A DNA stretch of 46,663 nt from Holdemanella porci (GTDB taxonomy: Bacteria > Bacillota_I > Bacilli_A > Erysipelotrichales > Erysipelotrichaceae): the NCBI RefSeq assembly GCF_019052655.1, contig NZ_JAHQVB010000010.1:1-46663 (forward strand), written 5' to 3'. Made by a program: the position numbers and the translations under genes. The stretch's first letter is position 1; each line of letters begins with the position of its first letter. The notes below the pieces were generated by a model. That model was not told where the DNA came from, made no database searches, and saw only the letters and a program-made list of their open reading frames with translations. Below are positions 1 through 8,143 of the stretch, in pieces.

Positions 1-29
1 GTGATTATTTTGTATAACATTTTTTTGAT

Positions 30-88
30 ACCACCCGCATAGCAGGTGGTTTTGTTGTTTCGTACTTCGTACTCAACCGGCTAAAGCC
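30..88. other. Cluster of short hairpins at window edge, possible transposon end or structured RNA
   Basis: Three stem-loops lie within 60 bases. The first has ACCACC/GGTGGT arms (30-35 and 45-50) followed by a T-rich stretch. The second is GTAC-TTC-GTAC (62-72). The third is GGCT/AGCC (79-88). No coding frame is evident. Closely packed hairpins with a C-rich/G-rich first stem resemble the subterminal ends of IS200/IS605-type elements, but no transposase or tnpB is in the window, so this stays a guess. The first hairpin alone could also be a plus-strand terminator of a gene lying left of the window. Confidence 0.3.
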
Positions 89-103
89 AAAAGCATAAAC
101 AAC

Positions 104-138
104 AAGGATGTGAAATTCTAAAGTTCCACATCCTTTTT
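104..138 (+). terminator. Rho-independent terminator
   Basis: AAGGATGTG pairs with CACATCCTT, with one bulged base deeper in the stem, and is followed by a T run (134-138). It reads best on the plus strand, so it would end a transcript entering from left of the window. Confidence 0.6.
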
Positions 139-224
139 CATTAAGAAAGACTTTTTCTGTGAAAAAGTCACACGTCATATTATTTTTCTCCTGTATTCTT
201 TACTATTCGTGTACACCAATTTAA

Positions 225-262
225 AAGAAAGAAAACCCAATCAACATAATGTGGATTGGGTT
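225..262 (-). terminator. Terminator of the mannose PTS operon
   Basis: On the minus strand AACCCAATC (262-254) pairs with GATTGGGTT (242-234) and is followed by TTTTCTTTC. It lies just past the stop codon of the last gene of the PTS operon. Confidence 0.8.
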
Positions 263-270
263 AACAATAC

Positions 271-657
271 TTAGTTATTAGAATGTAGTAATTTATTTGG
301 AATATACATTAAACCTCGTTTAAACACATCCCAAAAACTTAATGATCGAAGCATTCGATCTGCAGGTACATATTCTCTTATAGCACGCAGTGTTTTTTTG
401 TTGTCTTTTGTAGAGAAAGTAAAGTATGTTTTCTCATTTATGAAAATCACAAATCGAGAAATACTTTTATTAAATAAGACACTCGCTTCTACTCGATCAA
501 TTGTATCCCATGGAATTTGAATACAATCTTCAACATTTCTTTCATTATAGAATTCAAACGCTTTATTTCCAACCATGACATTTCCATTTGTACTTAATCC
601 TGCAAAAGATGTTGCCTTAATTGTTAAATCTACTTTTGAATTTAATGATTGTGCCAT
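271..657 (-). CDS. manO: DUF956 family protein (ManO-like), mannose PTS operon
   Basis: A 128-residue protein matching the pattern of the DUF956 family. Members are encoded at the end of mannose-type PTS operons in Bacillota, where the name ManO is used and a regulatory role is suspected. The sequence is a soluble mix of strands (GNVMVGNKAFEFYN, IPWDTIDRVEAS, RFVIF) with no membrane segment or catalytic motif I can name. It is the fourth and last gene after IIAB, IIC and IID, 18 bases after the IID stop, with a good ribosome site (AAGGAGG) before its ATG. The operon terminator follows directly. Family assignment is firm from sequence and position; the molecular function is unknown. Confidence 0.85.
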   Translation of the reverse strand: MAQSLNSKVDLTIKATSFAGLSTNGNVMVGNKAFEFYNERNVEDCIQIPWDTIDRVEASVLFNKSISRFVIFINEKTYFTFSTKDNKKTLRAIREYVPADRMLRSLSFWDVFKRGLMYIPNKLLHSNN

Positions 658-675
658 ATGTACCTCCTTAAGCTA

Positions 676-1593
676 TTACATAATTCCGATTACACGACCA
701 ATAATACCAACTACGAATAATGCGATGATAATTGTGATTGGCGAAACTTTCTTCTTCAATAATTTACAGCATAATAAAGTTAATAATAAAGCTGCAAGAC
801 CAGGAATCAATGAATCTAAGTTTTGTTGTAAAGTTGTAACTTTGATTTGATTTAAACCAGTAGCTCCTAATGAAGAATATTGTTCTAATGCACTCTTAAT
901 TCCATCAGCATTTCCTTGAATTTGTGACCAATCAATGTATGCACCTTCAGATTGAGCAACACTTGAAACAACTGGAGTAAACGAAATACTTACCCAACGT
1001 TGAACCAATGCACCAATGATAAACATACCTAAGATACTTGCACCTTGAGTTATTTTTCCAAGAAGTCCACCTGACATATCTTTAGCAATTTTAGTACCTA
1101 CATTGTAACCAAATTCTTGTGTATACCACATGAATGCTAAACGAATTACGTTCCATAATACAAAGAATAAGATAGGTCCTAGAATATTTCCACTTAATGC
1201 TAAAGAAGCTCCTAATGCACCTAAAATTGGACGCATTGTAAACCAGAATACTGGGTCGCCAACACCAGCTAAAGGCCCCATCATACCTACTTTAACACCT
1301 TGGATTGCTGTATCATCTACATTTTCACCATTTGCTTTTTCTTCTTCCAAAGCAAGTGTAACACCCATTACTGGACTTGACACATAAGGGTGAGTGTTAT
1401 AGAACTCCATGTGACGTTTTAAAGCAGCAACTTGATCTTCCTTGTTAGAATATAATTTTTTGATTGCAGGAATAATTGAATAGCACCATCCACCATTTTG
1501 CATACGTTCATAGTTCCAAGAACCCTGAAGGAATTGATGACGCCACCAAACTTTTTTACGATCTTGTTTAGTTAATGTAATTTTTTCAGCCAT
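676..1593 (-). CDS. manN: PTS mannose/fructose/sorbose family IID component
   Basis: Membrane component IID of a mannose-type phosphotransferase system, which with IIC forms the sugar channel. The 305-residue protein opens with the family signature region (QFLQGSWNYERMQ, then a Gly-Trp turn and the KKLY element) and has GVGDPVFWFTMRP in the middle, typical of IID. Hydrophobic segments follow, and the C-terminal 30 residues are strongly hydrophobic. The start chosen is the ATG of MAEK, because GGAGG sits nine bases upstream; the ATG two codons earlier is only three bases from that site. It lies 23 bases after the IIC gene and before the DUF956 gene. Substrate specificity (mannose, glucose, glucosamine) cannot be read from the sequence. 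Confidence 0.93.
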   Translation of the reverse strand: MAEKITLTKQDRKKVWWRHQFLQGSWNYERMQNGGWCYSIIPAIKKLYSNKEDQVAALKRHMEFYNTHPYVSSPVMGVTLALEEEKANGENVDDTAIQGVKVGMMGPLAGVGDPVFWFTMRPILGALGASLALSGNILGPILFFVLWNVIRLAFMWYTQEFGYNVGTKIAKDMSGGLLGKITQGASILGMFIIGALVQRWVSISFTPVVSSVAQSEGAYIDWSQIQGNADGIKSALEQYSSLGATGLNQIKVTTLQQNLDSLIPGLAALLLTLLCCKLLKKKVSPITIIIALFVVGIIGRVIGIM

Positions 1594-1616
1594 TTTCATT
1601 TACCTCCTTCAAAATC

Positions 1617-2435
1617 CTAGTAATCATTCAAGATGTCGCCTAATGGATCACCAGAACCAGTATTCGATCCTCCACCATTATTTTTAGCAGCATCTTTCAA
1701 ACCTAAATAAACGATTGCGATAACAACACCAATAACACCTAAAGCAATTAGTGTGAATTCACTTACACAAGCAAATACGAAACCTAAAGCGAAGAATGGC
1801 CAAGTTTCCTTTGTAGCCATCATGTTGATAACCATTGCATAACCAACGGCAGCAACCATTCCTCCACCAACTGTCATACCACCAGATAACCAAGCTGGCA
1901 TTGCATTTAATACACCAGTTACAACTGAACTAGGTACGAAACATAATGCAGCAGCAGGAATCGCAATACGAACACCTTGTAAACAAATACCTACAATTTG
2001 CCAACGTTCAATTGCTCCAAAATCACCTTTTTCAGCAGCAGCATCCATGAAGTGAACAATTGGAATTGCAATTGTACGGCAAAGCATAGTTAAGAATAAA
2101 CCAGCTACTGATAATGGAATAGCTACGGCAATTGCTGTAGAAATAGCAGTTGTAGTATCTGTTGTTCCACCATTTAAACCTAAAACCATAATAATTGCAG
2201 AAGCAACTGAAGCTAGTGCAGCATCGGGTGCAACAGCTGCACCAATGTTTGCCCAACCTAAAGCCATCAACTGCAAAGAACCACCTAACATAACACCTTC
2301 TTTTAAGTGACCAGTAACCAAACCAATTAATGTACATGCTACTAATGGTTGGTGGAATTCAAATTGGTCAAGAATCCCTTCCATACCGGCTAAGAAGGCA
2401 ACAATTATAACTAAAATAACGCTAATCGCTGACAT
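1617..2435 (-). CDS. manM: PTS mannose/fructose/sorbose family IIC component
   Basis: Integral membrane IIC subunit, the sugar-translocating partner of IID. The 272-residue protein is almost wholly hydrophobic and Gly/Ala-rich. It contains the family pattern FHQPLVACTLIGLVTGH near residues 27-44, then MLGGSLQLMALGWANIGAA, typical of IIC proteins. The C-terminal tail after about residue 255 is Gly/Ser/Asn-rich and soluble. The start has a GGGAG ribosome site. The gene lies 18 bases after IIAB and is co-transcribed with it. Length is normal for the family. Confidence 0.94.
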   Translation of the reverse strand: MSAISVILVIIVAFLAGMEGILDQFEFHQPLVACTLIGLVTGHLKEGVMLGGSLQLMALGWANIGAAVAPDAALASVASAIIMVLGLNGGTTDTTTAISTAIAVAIPLSVAGLFLTMLCRTIAIPIVHFMDAAAEKGDFGAIERWQIVGICLQGVRIAIPAAALCFVPSSVVTGVLNAMPAWLSGGMTVGGGMVAAVGYAMVINMMATKETWPFFALGFVFACVSEFTLIALGVIGVVIAIVYLGLKDAAKNNGGGSNTGSGDPLGDILNDY

Positions 2436-2453
2436 AATAATCTCCCTCTAAAT

Positions 2454-3434
2454 TTACTTTAATTCTGTTTTTGCTTTTTTAAGAATTTCATCGAAGTTTT
2501 CAGGTGAATCTGTTGGCACCTTACGAACATCGATCTTAATTCCCATTGCTAATAATTCATCAAATGTTTTTACATCATCACTTCCCATAGAAACGGCCTT
2601 TGTACAAACTACCTTTCCTTGAGAGTGTGCCATTGAACCTAAGTTCAATTCTTTAATATCAACTCCACCTTTGATAGCTCTTAATGCATCTTGTGGTGTT
2701 TCAAACAACAACATCGCTTTTGTGGCTCCAAAACGAGGATCTTTCGCGACCTGGATCATCTTATCGATTGGAACGACATTTGCTTTTACTCCCGGAGGAG
2801 CCGCCTGTTCGATCATGCTCTTTCTTAAATTGTCATGAGCTACATTGTCACTAACAACAATGATACGGTTTGGTCCAACTGTCTTTGTCCAAGCTGTTGC
2901 TACCTGACCATGAAGTAAACGTGTGTCAATACGTGCTAAACCATATTTAATATGTCCATCTCCAAGAACTGTTCCTTCTGGAATAGCTCCTTGAGGGGCT
3001 GCGCTTACTTCCGCTTTCTTTTCTTCTTTTGGTTCTAATTCTTTTGGATTAATCTGTACACCCTCTTGTGCCGTCTGCATGACGTGTGCTGCAATTTCGT
3101 GCGCCTTCTCCATTGAAAATCTAGAAGCATACGTTTCAATCAACATAGGCAAATTCAATCCTGTGACAATTGCCCATTTGTCTTCGTGACCATCTAACAA
3201 GGCACTTGCCTGATTGAATGGAGTTCCTCCCCATAGGTCAACTAAGAACAATACTTCTTCTTGATTTTCAAAAGAAGCGATCGCATCTTCCATCTTCTTT
3301 CGAATGTCTTCAGGTCCTTCACTAGGCATCAAAGTACAAGGCTTTACATTGGCTTGTTCACCAAAAATCATAGCTCCTGACTGGAAGATACCATTCGCAA
3401 ATTCACCATGACTTGCAAGAATAATTCCTACCAT
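2454..3434 (-). CDS. manL: PTS mannose family IIAB fused component
   Basis: Cytoplasmic phosphotransfer protein that passes phosphate from HPr to the incoming sugar. The IIA domain (about residues 1-125) carries the active His9 in LASHG. A charged, Glu/Lys-rich linker (about 130-158) leads to the IIB domain, whose active His175 sits in DTRLLHGQVATAW. At 326 residues it has the usual length for a fused IIAB. It is the first gene of a four-gene operon with IIC, IID and ManO. The AAAGGATG ribosome site is well placed. Transcription starts about 155 bases upstream, with a cre-like site on the promoter and a RAT/terminator in the leader, so both catabolite control and PTS-linked antitermination are likely. 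Confidence 0.95.
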   Translation of the reverse strand: MVGIILASHGEFANGIFQSGAMIFGEQANVKPCTLMPSEGPEDIRKKMEDAIASFENQEEVLFLVDLWGGTPFNQASALLDGHEDKWAIVTGLNLPMLIETYASRFSMEKAHEIAAHVMQTAQEGVQINPKELEPKEEKKAEVSAAPQGAIPEGTVLGDGHIKYGLARIDTRLLHGQVATAWTKTVGPNRIIVVSDNVAHDNLRKSMIEQAAPPGVKANVVPIDKMIQVAKDPRFGATKAMLLFETPQDALRAIKGGVDIKELNLGSMAHSQGKVVCTKAVSMGSDDVKTFDELLAMGIKIDVRKVPTDSPENFDEILKKAKTELK

Positions 3435-3467
3435 ATATTTTCATCCTTTCTTAGAAATTCAATACGC

Positions 3468-3556
3468 AAAAAAAGACAGACATATACATTTAAACTGAAG
3501 ATATACAATAAACCAATAAAAATTATATCTTCAATCAAAATAGTAAATGCCTGCCT
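3468..3556 (-). terminator. Conditional terminator in the mannose PTS leader
   Basis: On the minus strand AGGCAG (3556-3551) pairs with CTGTCT (3479-3474, one G-T wobble), directly followed by seven T. Inside it CATTTA/TAAATG and GAAGATATA/TATATCTTC add to a long stem. The first arm is the 3' half of the RAT, so forming the RAT hairpin blocks the terminator. This is the classical layout of BglG/SacY-type antitermination. Confidence 0.75.
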
Positions 3557-3571
3557 AACCAGTTACACGCT
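3543..3571 (-). promoter_or_regulatory. Ribonucleic antiterminator (RAT) for a BglG-family regulator
   Basis: The minus-strand leader contains GTGTAACTGG, then TTAGGCAGGCATTTAC. The TGTnACTG and GGCAGGCA blocks are those of the RAT class bound by BglG/LicT/GlcT proteins. It begins about 20 bases after the predicted transcription start and overlaps the first arm of the terminator. The likely regulator gene ends 63 bases upstream. Confidence 0.8.
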
Positions 3572-3598
3572 ATTGAATATTCACTTTTTACATCTGAA

Positions 3599-3627
3599 AA
3601 TGTACCACTTTCTGAAAGCGTTGTCAA
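3599..3627 (-). promoter_or_regulatory. Promoter of the mannose PTS operon with a cre-like site
   Basis: TTGACA (3627-3622), a 17-base spacer and TACATT (3604-3599) preceded by TGG, an extended -10. The plus-strand sequence 3613-3626, TGAAAGCGTTGTCA, fits the CcpA cre consensus TGNAANCGNTNNCA at every position and overlaps the -35 element and spacer. Repression by CcpA when a preferred sugar is present is inferred from this. Confidence 0.75.
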
Positions 3628-3633
3628 CATTTT

Positions 3634-4473
3634 TCACGAAATAATCGTACTCGATAAAATTCTTTCCAAGTGTAAAGCCAAATACCCCAACTCCGAATCT
3701 GGCAAATCTTTATGTAAAACACGGCTCAATTGTTCACATAAAACACGAGCCTGCTCATAAGCAAATGGAAACTTTTCTTTTGTGAACTCTGTAATATCCA
3801 TCTGCAATTCCTCATCATTATTTAGTCTCAACAACAAAAACTTAATATGATTCATTAAACGAATATATGACAATGAATTCGCATCAATACGAACATTTAA
3901 ATCAGCCTGTAATTTCTTGAAGAATTCACGAATCATACGCATAACTTCCATCGACTCTCCTACTTTATTTACCGATATAGCCGAGTGAATATGCAAAGTG
4001 ATAAAAGCAATTTCATCTGTATTAATTTCTTCATGCGTATATTTTTCAATGACATCCTTTGCCTTTAACGCCACTGAATATTCATCCGGAAACATAAGTT
4101 GAATATCCATATTAAATGGATTGGATGGGAAATCCTTCTCTTTAATTCTTTTTATCGCAAAATAAATATGATCCGCTAAAGACAATAAAATATCATGTTC
4201 TACTTTACCAAATTTCTCTTTTGTTAAAGTAATAATTTCAGATGAAATTTCAATATACATTGGATCAATGTAATCAAAAATATTATTCGATTTCTGTTTC
4301 GCCTGATATGACTTTTGCATCTTATACTGCTTTGCATTACGCGGAACATCCACTTGTTCCCCTTGTTTTTTACCAAAACCAATTCCTTTAGACATCACAA
4401 TTATTTCTTCATTTTCTTTTAAAACCAAGATTGTATTATGATTCAAAACCTTTAAAATTTCATACATATCCAT
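3634..4473 (-). CDS. BglG/LicT/GlcT family transcription antiterminator
   Basis: RNA-binding antiterminator controlled by PTS phosphorylation. Residues 1 to about 55 form the CAT RNA-binding domain (GIGFGKKQG motif). PRD1 (about 65-170) has conserved histidines near 102 and 161. PRD2 (about 175-279) has them near 209 and 268. Length (279 residues) is normal. The start overlaps the stop of the upstream EIICBA gene by one base (TAATG), so the two are translationally coupled. The TGA stop lies just seven bases before the -35 of the mannose PTS promoter, whose leader contains a matching RAT. I find no RAT before its own operon, so its likely target is the mannose operon. Whether it behaves like LicT or GlcT cannot be told from sequence alone. 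Confidence 0.92.
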   Translation of the reverse strand: MDMYEILKVLNHNTILVLKENEEIIVMSKGIGFGKKQGEQVDVPRNAKQYKMQKSYQAKQKSNNIFDYIDPMYIEISSEIITLTKEKFGKVEHDILLSLADHIYFAIKRIKEKDFPSNPFNMDIQLMFPDEYSVALKAKDVIEKYTHEEINTDEIAFITLHIHSAISVNKVGESMEVMRMIREFFKKLQADLNVRIDANSLSYIRLMNHIKFLLLRLNNDEELQMDITEFTKEKFPFAYEQARVLCEQLSRVLHKDLPDSELGYLALHLERILSSTIIS

Positions 4474-6563
4474 TATCCCTTTACCCTTAACATCATATCA
4501 TGACATTGCATTTTTCCATATTTTTTTTCTATTTCTGCACCATCTTTTATTTTCGTAAATACAATTATAATATTCTCATCTAACGCATTATCTTTGATAT
4601 ACTTTAAATCTGCATTCCACAAAACATCTCCGGCTTTTACTTCTTGGTTTGGTCTAACCAACAATTCAAACCCCTTGCCATTTAATTTCGCCGAATCCGT
4701 GCCAAAATGAATTAAGATCTGTGTATTATCATCAATTGTAATACCAATCGCATGCTTTGTTGGATAAATCATTGAAATAACTCCATCACACGGCGCCACA
4801 ACAACCCCATCATACGGACGAATCATAATGCCATCACCCATCAATTTATGTGCAAACATAGAATCCGTTGCATCTTCTATCGGCATTACTTCCCCATTTA
4901 CTAAACATTCAAGTTCCAACTGTGTTTTTGTTTCTAAAACAACTTCTTTATCCTCAAAATCATAACTTTCCGGCACATTCAACATATACTCATCCAGTTT
5001 TGTCTTTATATTCGAAGCCTGAGGACCATAAATAATTTGAATTGCATTTGGCTGACACATAATAGCTGCAGCCCCCGATTTTTTTAACAACCCTTCATTG
5101 ATTAAAGTATCATCTTTGATTGTCGCTCTTAATCTTGTGATGCAACAATCTAAATCCGTAAAGTTACTTCGTCCACCTAAGCCTTGAACAATCATCTGAC
5201 TTCTAGGATCGATCAACGATTTATCAAAACTAAAATCATACTTCTTCTTATCAAACACCTTAATGCTTTCGTCTCTTCCAGGCGTTTTTAAATCGTACTT
5301 TACAATCAAAAACTTAAACACCCCATAATACACAAAGAAATATACCAAGCCAATCAAAACTACAATCATCCAATTTGTCTTCGCATTTCCCTGCAAAATC
5401 CCAAACAATGTAAAATCAAGCAACCCAGCTGAAAAAGTAAATCCAATCGCAACCTGTAAAGCTTGTGCAACCACAAAACATGTGGCGGCTAATAACACAT
5501 GAACAACATATAATAATGGCGCCACAAACAAGAAAGAGAATTCAATCGGCTCTGTAATTCCTGTTAATGCACTTGTTAAAGCGGCCGAAAGCAATAAACT
5601 CGCCGTCTTTTTTTTAGCTTCTGGATTTGCACACTTATACATGGCTAAAGCTACGCCAGGCAAGCCAAAAATCATAAAAATAAATTCCCCAGAGAAAAAT
5701 TTAGTTGCATTCACACTAAAATGAGTCACACTTGGATCGGATAATTGCGCAAAGAATATATTCTGTGCGCCCGATATAATTGAACCATTTACCATCTTTA
5801 CACCGCCTAGAGCACTCTGATAAAATGGCATGTACCAAACATGATGCAAGCCAAAAGGAACTAAACTACGCTTAATAACTCCATAAATAAATGTCCCAAA
5901 ATAGCCGGAGTCAGATATAAATCGTCCTAAATTATAAACGCCCTGCTGTAATGGTGGCCAAACAAAATACAAAAGCACTCCAACTAATACATATGTAATA
6001 GCACAAATAATTGGAATAAAGCGTTCTCCTTCATAAAAAGAAATCACATTTGGCAGTTGAATCTGGTAAAAACGATTATGCAAATAACTAACACCAAGTC
6101 CAACTATAATTCCGCCAAACACACCCATTTCAAGCGACAAAATTCCACATACCGAAGTAATAGATCCATCTAGAATATAATTTGAAGCCACACCATTCAC
6201 TATACTTCCATCTAAACAAAGTAACGCATTAATTGTGGCATGCATCACAAAAAAGGCAATAATAGCTGCAAGAGCAGCGACTTCTTTTCTTCGCTTAGAC
6301 ATTCCTAAAGCTATAGAAACCGCAAAAATTAATGGTAGATTATCAAATAAAATTTTGCCCACTTTTTTCAATAAAATTAAAACACAATATAAAAAGGTTC
6401 CTTGCCCTAATACTGATTCTAAATGCAATGCCATTACGGTTGTTTCATTGGTCAAAGAACTTCCTACACCCAAAAAAATACCTGCAACAGGAAGCACTGC
6501 GATAGGTAACATAAAGGATTTTCCCATCCTTTGTAAAAAACTAAACACATGATGTTGTTTCAT
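4473..6563 (-). CDS. ptsG: PTS glucose-type EIICBA transporter
   Basis: A 696-residue sugar permease of the glucose/N-acetylglucosamine family, with domains in the order IIC, IIB, IIA. IIC (about 1-400) has many membrane segments, the FGLHHVWY element and GITEPIEF. IIB (about 450-530) has the phosphorylated cysteine at 474 in DCCITRLR; a second Cys precedes it. IIA (about 560-690) has active His619 in HFGTDSAKLNG. The GAGGT ribosome site is nine bases before ATG. It is the first gene of a two-gene operon with a BglG-type regulator. Glucose is the likely substrate, but maltose, alpha-glucosides or GlcNAc are possible for this family; the symbol is tentative. Confidence 0.88.
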   Translation of the reverse strand: MKQHHVFSFLQRMGKSFMLPIAVLPVAGIFLGVGSSLTNETTVMALHLESVLGQGTFLYCVLILLKKVGKILFDNLPLIFAVSIALGMSKRRKEVAALAAIIAFFVMHATINALLCLDGSIVNGVASNYILDGSITSVCGILSLEMGVFGGIIVGLGVSYLHNRFYQIQLPNVISFYEGERFIPIICAITYVLVGVLLYFVWPPLQQGVYNLGRFISDSGYFGTFIYGVIKRSLVPFGLHHVWYMPFYQSALGGVKMVNGSIISGAQNIFFAQLSDPSVTHFSVNATKFFSGEFIFMIFGLPGVALAMYKCANPEAKKKTASLLLSAALTSALTGITEPIEFSFLFVAPLLYVVHVLLAATCFVVAQALQVAIGFTFSAGLLDFTLFGILQGNAKTNWMIVVLIGLVYFFVYYGVFKFLIVKYDLKTPGRDESIKVFDKKKYDFSFDKSLIDPRSQMIVQGLGGRSNFTDLDCCITRLRATIKDDTLINEGLLKKSGAAAIMCQPNAIQIIYGPQASNIKTKLDEYMLNVPESYDFEDKEVVLETKTQLELECLVNGEVMPIEDATDSMFAHKLMGDGIMIRPYDGVVVAPCDGVISMIYPTKHAIGITIDDNTQILIHFGTDSAKLNGKGFELLVRPNQEVKAGDVLWNADLKYIKDNALDENIIIVFTKIKDGAEIEKKYGKMQCHDMMLRVKG

Positions 6564-6581
6564 TGATTAATACCTCTACTG

Positions 6582-6610
6582 TATTTATGATGATAAATGA
6601 CCTCTGTCAA
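6582..6610 (-). promoter_or_regulatory. Promoter of the EIICBA-antiterminator operon
   Basis: A perfect TTGACA (6610-6605) is followed by CATAAA at 15 bases or TAAATA at 17 bases. The transcript leader would be only about 20 bases, leaving no room for a RAT or terminator, unlike the mannose operon next door. Confidence 0.5.
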
Positions 6611-6618
6611 AAAGTCCA

Positions 6619-6664
6619 TAAAAAAAAGGTAATGCAGAATCATTATCTTGAAATCTTCATTACC
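6619..6664 (-). terminator. Terminator overlapping the end of the methyltransferase gene
   Basis: GGTAATG (6664-6658, inside the last codons) pairs with CATTACC (6634-6628), followed by eight T. The loop is long (23 bases), so the strength is uncertain. Confidence 0.5.
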
Positions 6665-7227
6665 CAATAGCCTTTATCACGAGCCATTTTTTCTACTTCA
6701 TAGCCTTTTTCTTGTAAATAATGAATCGCACTTTGTGCACCATGCTGCTTGCGCATTACAATCCAGAAATGACCATCTTCCTTTAAATGTAATAAGCACT
6801 GATCAAACAATGAATAAATCATTGCCTTTCCCGTACGAATCGGTGGGTTCAAAAGAATACAGGCATACTGGCCTTCATTCACACCTGACTGACATAATAT
6901 CTTTGCCTTACGACGATATTTTTTCATGTTTGAATCTGCGAGCTGACAAGCTCTTTGATTTACATCAATCATTGTCATTGCGGTATGCTTCCAATACTCC
7001 ATTAAAATCAAGGCAATCGGACCAATTCCACAACCTAGATCTAATGTGCTTTCTGGTTCAGCTTCATTGTCGAGTACCGTTTCTAAAAGAATACGTGTAC
7101 CTTCATCCAATTTATCTTTACTGAAAACTCCAGCATTCGAATTTAACTTATATGTAAAATCACGAAAATGTATCGTAATTTCTTCTGGTGCATCTTTTAC
7201 AATATCATTTGTGAAATAGTGTGCCAT
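6643..7227 (-). CDS. Class I SAM-dependent methyltransferase, RsmC/YbxB-like
   Basis: Probable 16S rRNA guanine-N2 methyltransferase of the RsmC family. The 194-residue protein matches only the C-terminal catalytic half of E. coli RsmC, as do the Bacillus YbxB-type proteins. The SAM-binding motif is LDLGCGIGP (about residues 63-71), and the amino-methyltransferase signature NPPIRTGK lies near 125-132. The N-terminal YFTND plus FRDFTYKLNSNAGVFS pattern is characteristic. It begins two bases after the transketolase gene with a weak ribosome site, so it is probably read with that operon. Exact base specificity is inferred from the family only. Confidence 0.85.
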   Translation of the reverse strand: MAHYFTNDIVKDAPEEITIHFRDFTYKLNSNAGVFSKDKLDEGTRILLETVLDNEAEPESTLDLGCGIGPIALILMEYWKHTAMTMIDVNQRACQLADSNMKKYRRKAKILCQSGVNEGQYACILLNPPIRTGKAMIYSLFDQCLLHLKEDGHFWIVMRKQHGAQSAIHYLQEKGYEVEKMARDKGYWVMKISR

Positions 7228-7228
7228 A

Positions 7229-8143
7229 CTACTTTGTAGCAGCTTCTACAATCGCATCTGCATCAATTTTGTATTTTGCGAATAATTCAGCTGGTTTTCC
7301 ACTTTCACCAAATACATCCTGAACACCGACACGAACAAGTTTACATGCTGTTCCTGCTTCAGCTAAAACTTCTGCCACAGCACTTCCTAAACCACCAATA
7401 ATTGAATGTTCTTCACAAGTAACGATAGTATCATGAGTTTTTGCTAGTTCAATGATCAATTCTTTATCAATTGGTTTAATTGTATGGATATTCACTACAG
7501 TTGGAGCTGTTTCCATTTTCTTAGCAGCCTCTAATGCTTCTTGAACCATTAATCCAGTCGCAACTAAAGCTACTTTTTCACCTTTTTGAAGGACAACACC
7601 TTTTCCTAGTTCAAATTTATAGTCATCGCCATTTACACTTTCAACACCACTACGACCTAAACGAACGTAGCAAGGCCCATCAATTTCAGCTACAGCCTTA
7701 CATGCTTGTTTAGCTTCATTATAGTCACATGGAACGATAACTTTCATACCTGGAATACCACGCATTAAACTAACATCTTCAATACATTGGTGACTTGCAC
7801 CATCTTCTCCAACACTAATTCCTGCATGAGATGCACAGATTTTAACGTTTAATTGTGGATATCCGATACTGTTACGAATTTGTTCGAATCCACGTCCAGT
7901 CGCAAACATTGCGAAGGTAGAAGCATACGCAATCTTTCCACTAGCCGCAAGACCAGCCGCAACACTCATCATATTTCCTTCGGCAATTCCCATGTCAAAG
8001 TGACGAGAAGGGTCTACTTTTTTAGCTTCTCCACTCTTTGTACTACCCGCTAAATCAGCATCTAATACAACGACATTTTTATTTTCAACCATTAATTCTT
8101 TTAAAGCATCACCATAAGCGACACGTGTAGCTACTTTTGCCAT
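7229..8143 (-). CDS. Transketolase C-terminal subunit
   Basis: The second half of a split transketolase, covering the pyrimidine-binding and C-terminal domains (304 residues). DMGIAEGNMMSVAAGLA contains the conserved glutamate that activates the thiamine diphosphate cofactor. ASHAGISVGEDGASHQ and the later ADIDGPCYVRLGR-like region match transketolase family C subunits. With the upstream N-terminal subunit it would move two-carbon units in the non-oxidative pentose phosphate pathway. Its ATG shares one base with the stop of the N-subunit gene (TAATG), so the two halves are made together. Closely related 1-deoxyxylulose-5-phosphate synthase is excluded because that is a single long chain. Confidence 0.92.
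   Translation of the reverse strand: MAKVATRVAYGDALKELMVENKNVVVLDADLAGSTKSGEAKKVDPSRHFDMGIAEGNMMSVAAGLAASGKIAYASTFAMFATGRGFEQIRNSIGYPQLNVKICASHAGISVGEDGASHQCIEDVSLMRGIPGMKVIVPCDYNEAKQACKAVAEIDGPCYVRLGRSGVESVNGDDYKFELGKGVVLQKGEKVALVATGLMVQEALEAAKKMETAPTVVNIHTIKPIDKELIIELAKTHDTIVTCEEHSIIGGLGSAVAEVLAEAGTACKLVRVGVQDVFGESGKPAELFAKYKIDADAIVEAATK

Noticed and set aside
3408..3644. A 78-codon plus-strand frame over the mannose PTS leader
   Set aside because: The region is explained by promoter, RAT and terminator on the minus strand.
6564..6642. Searched for a RAT before the EIICBA gene
   Set aside because: No TGTnACTG or GGCAGGCA-like block was found and the leader is too short.
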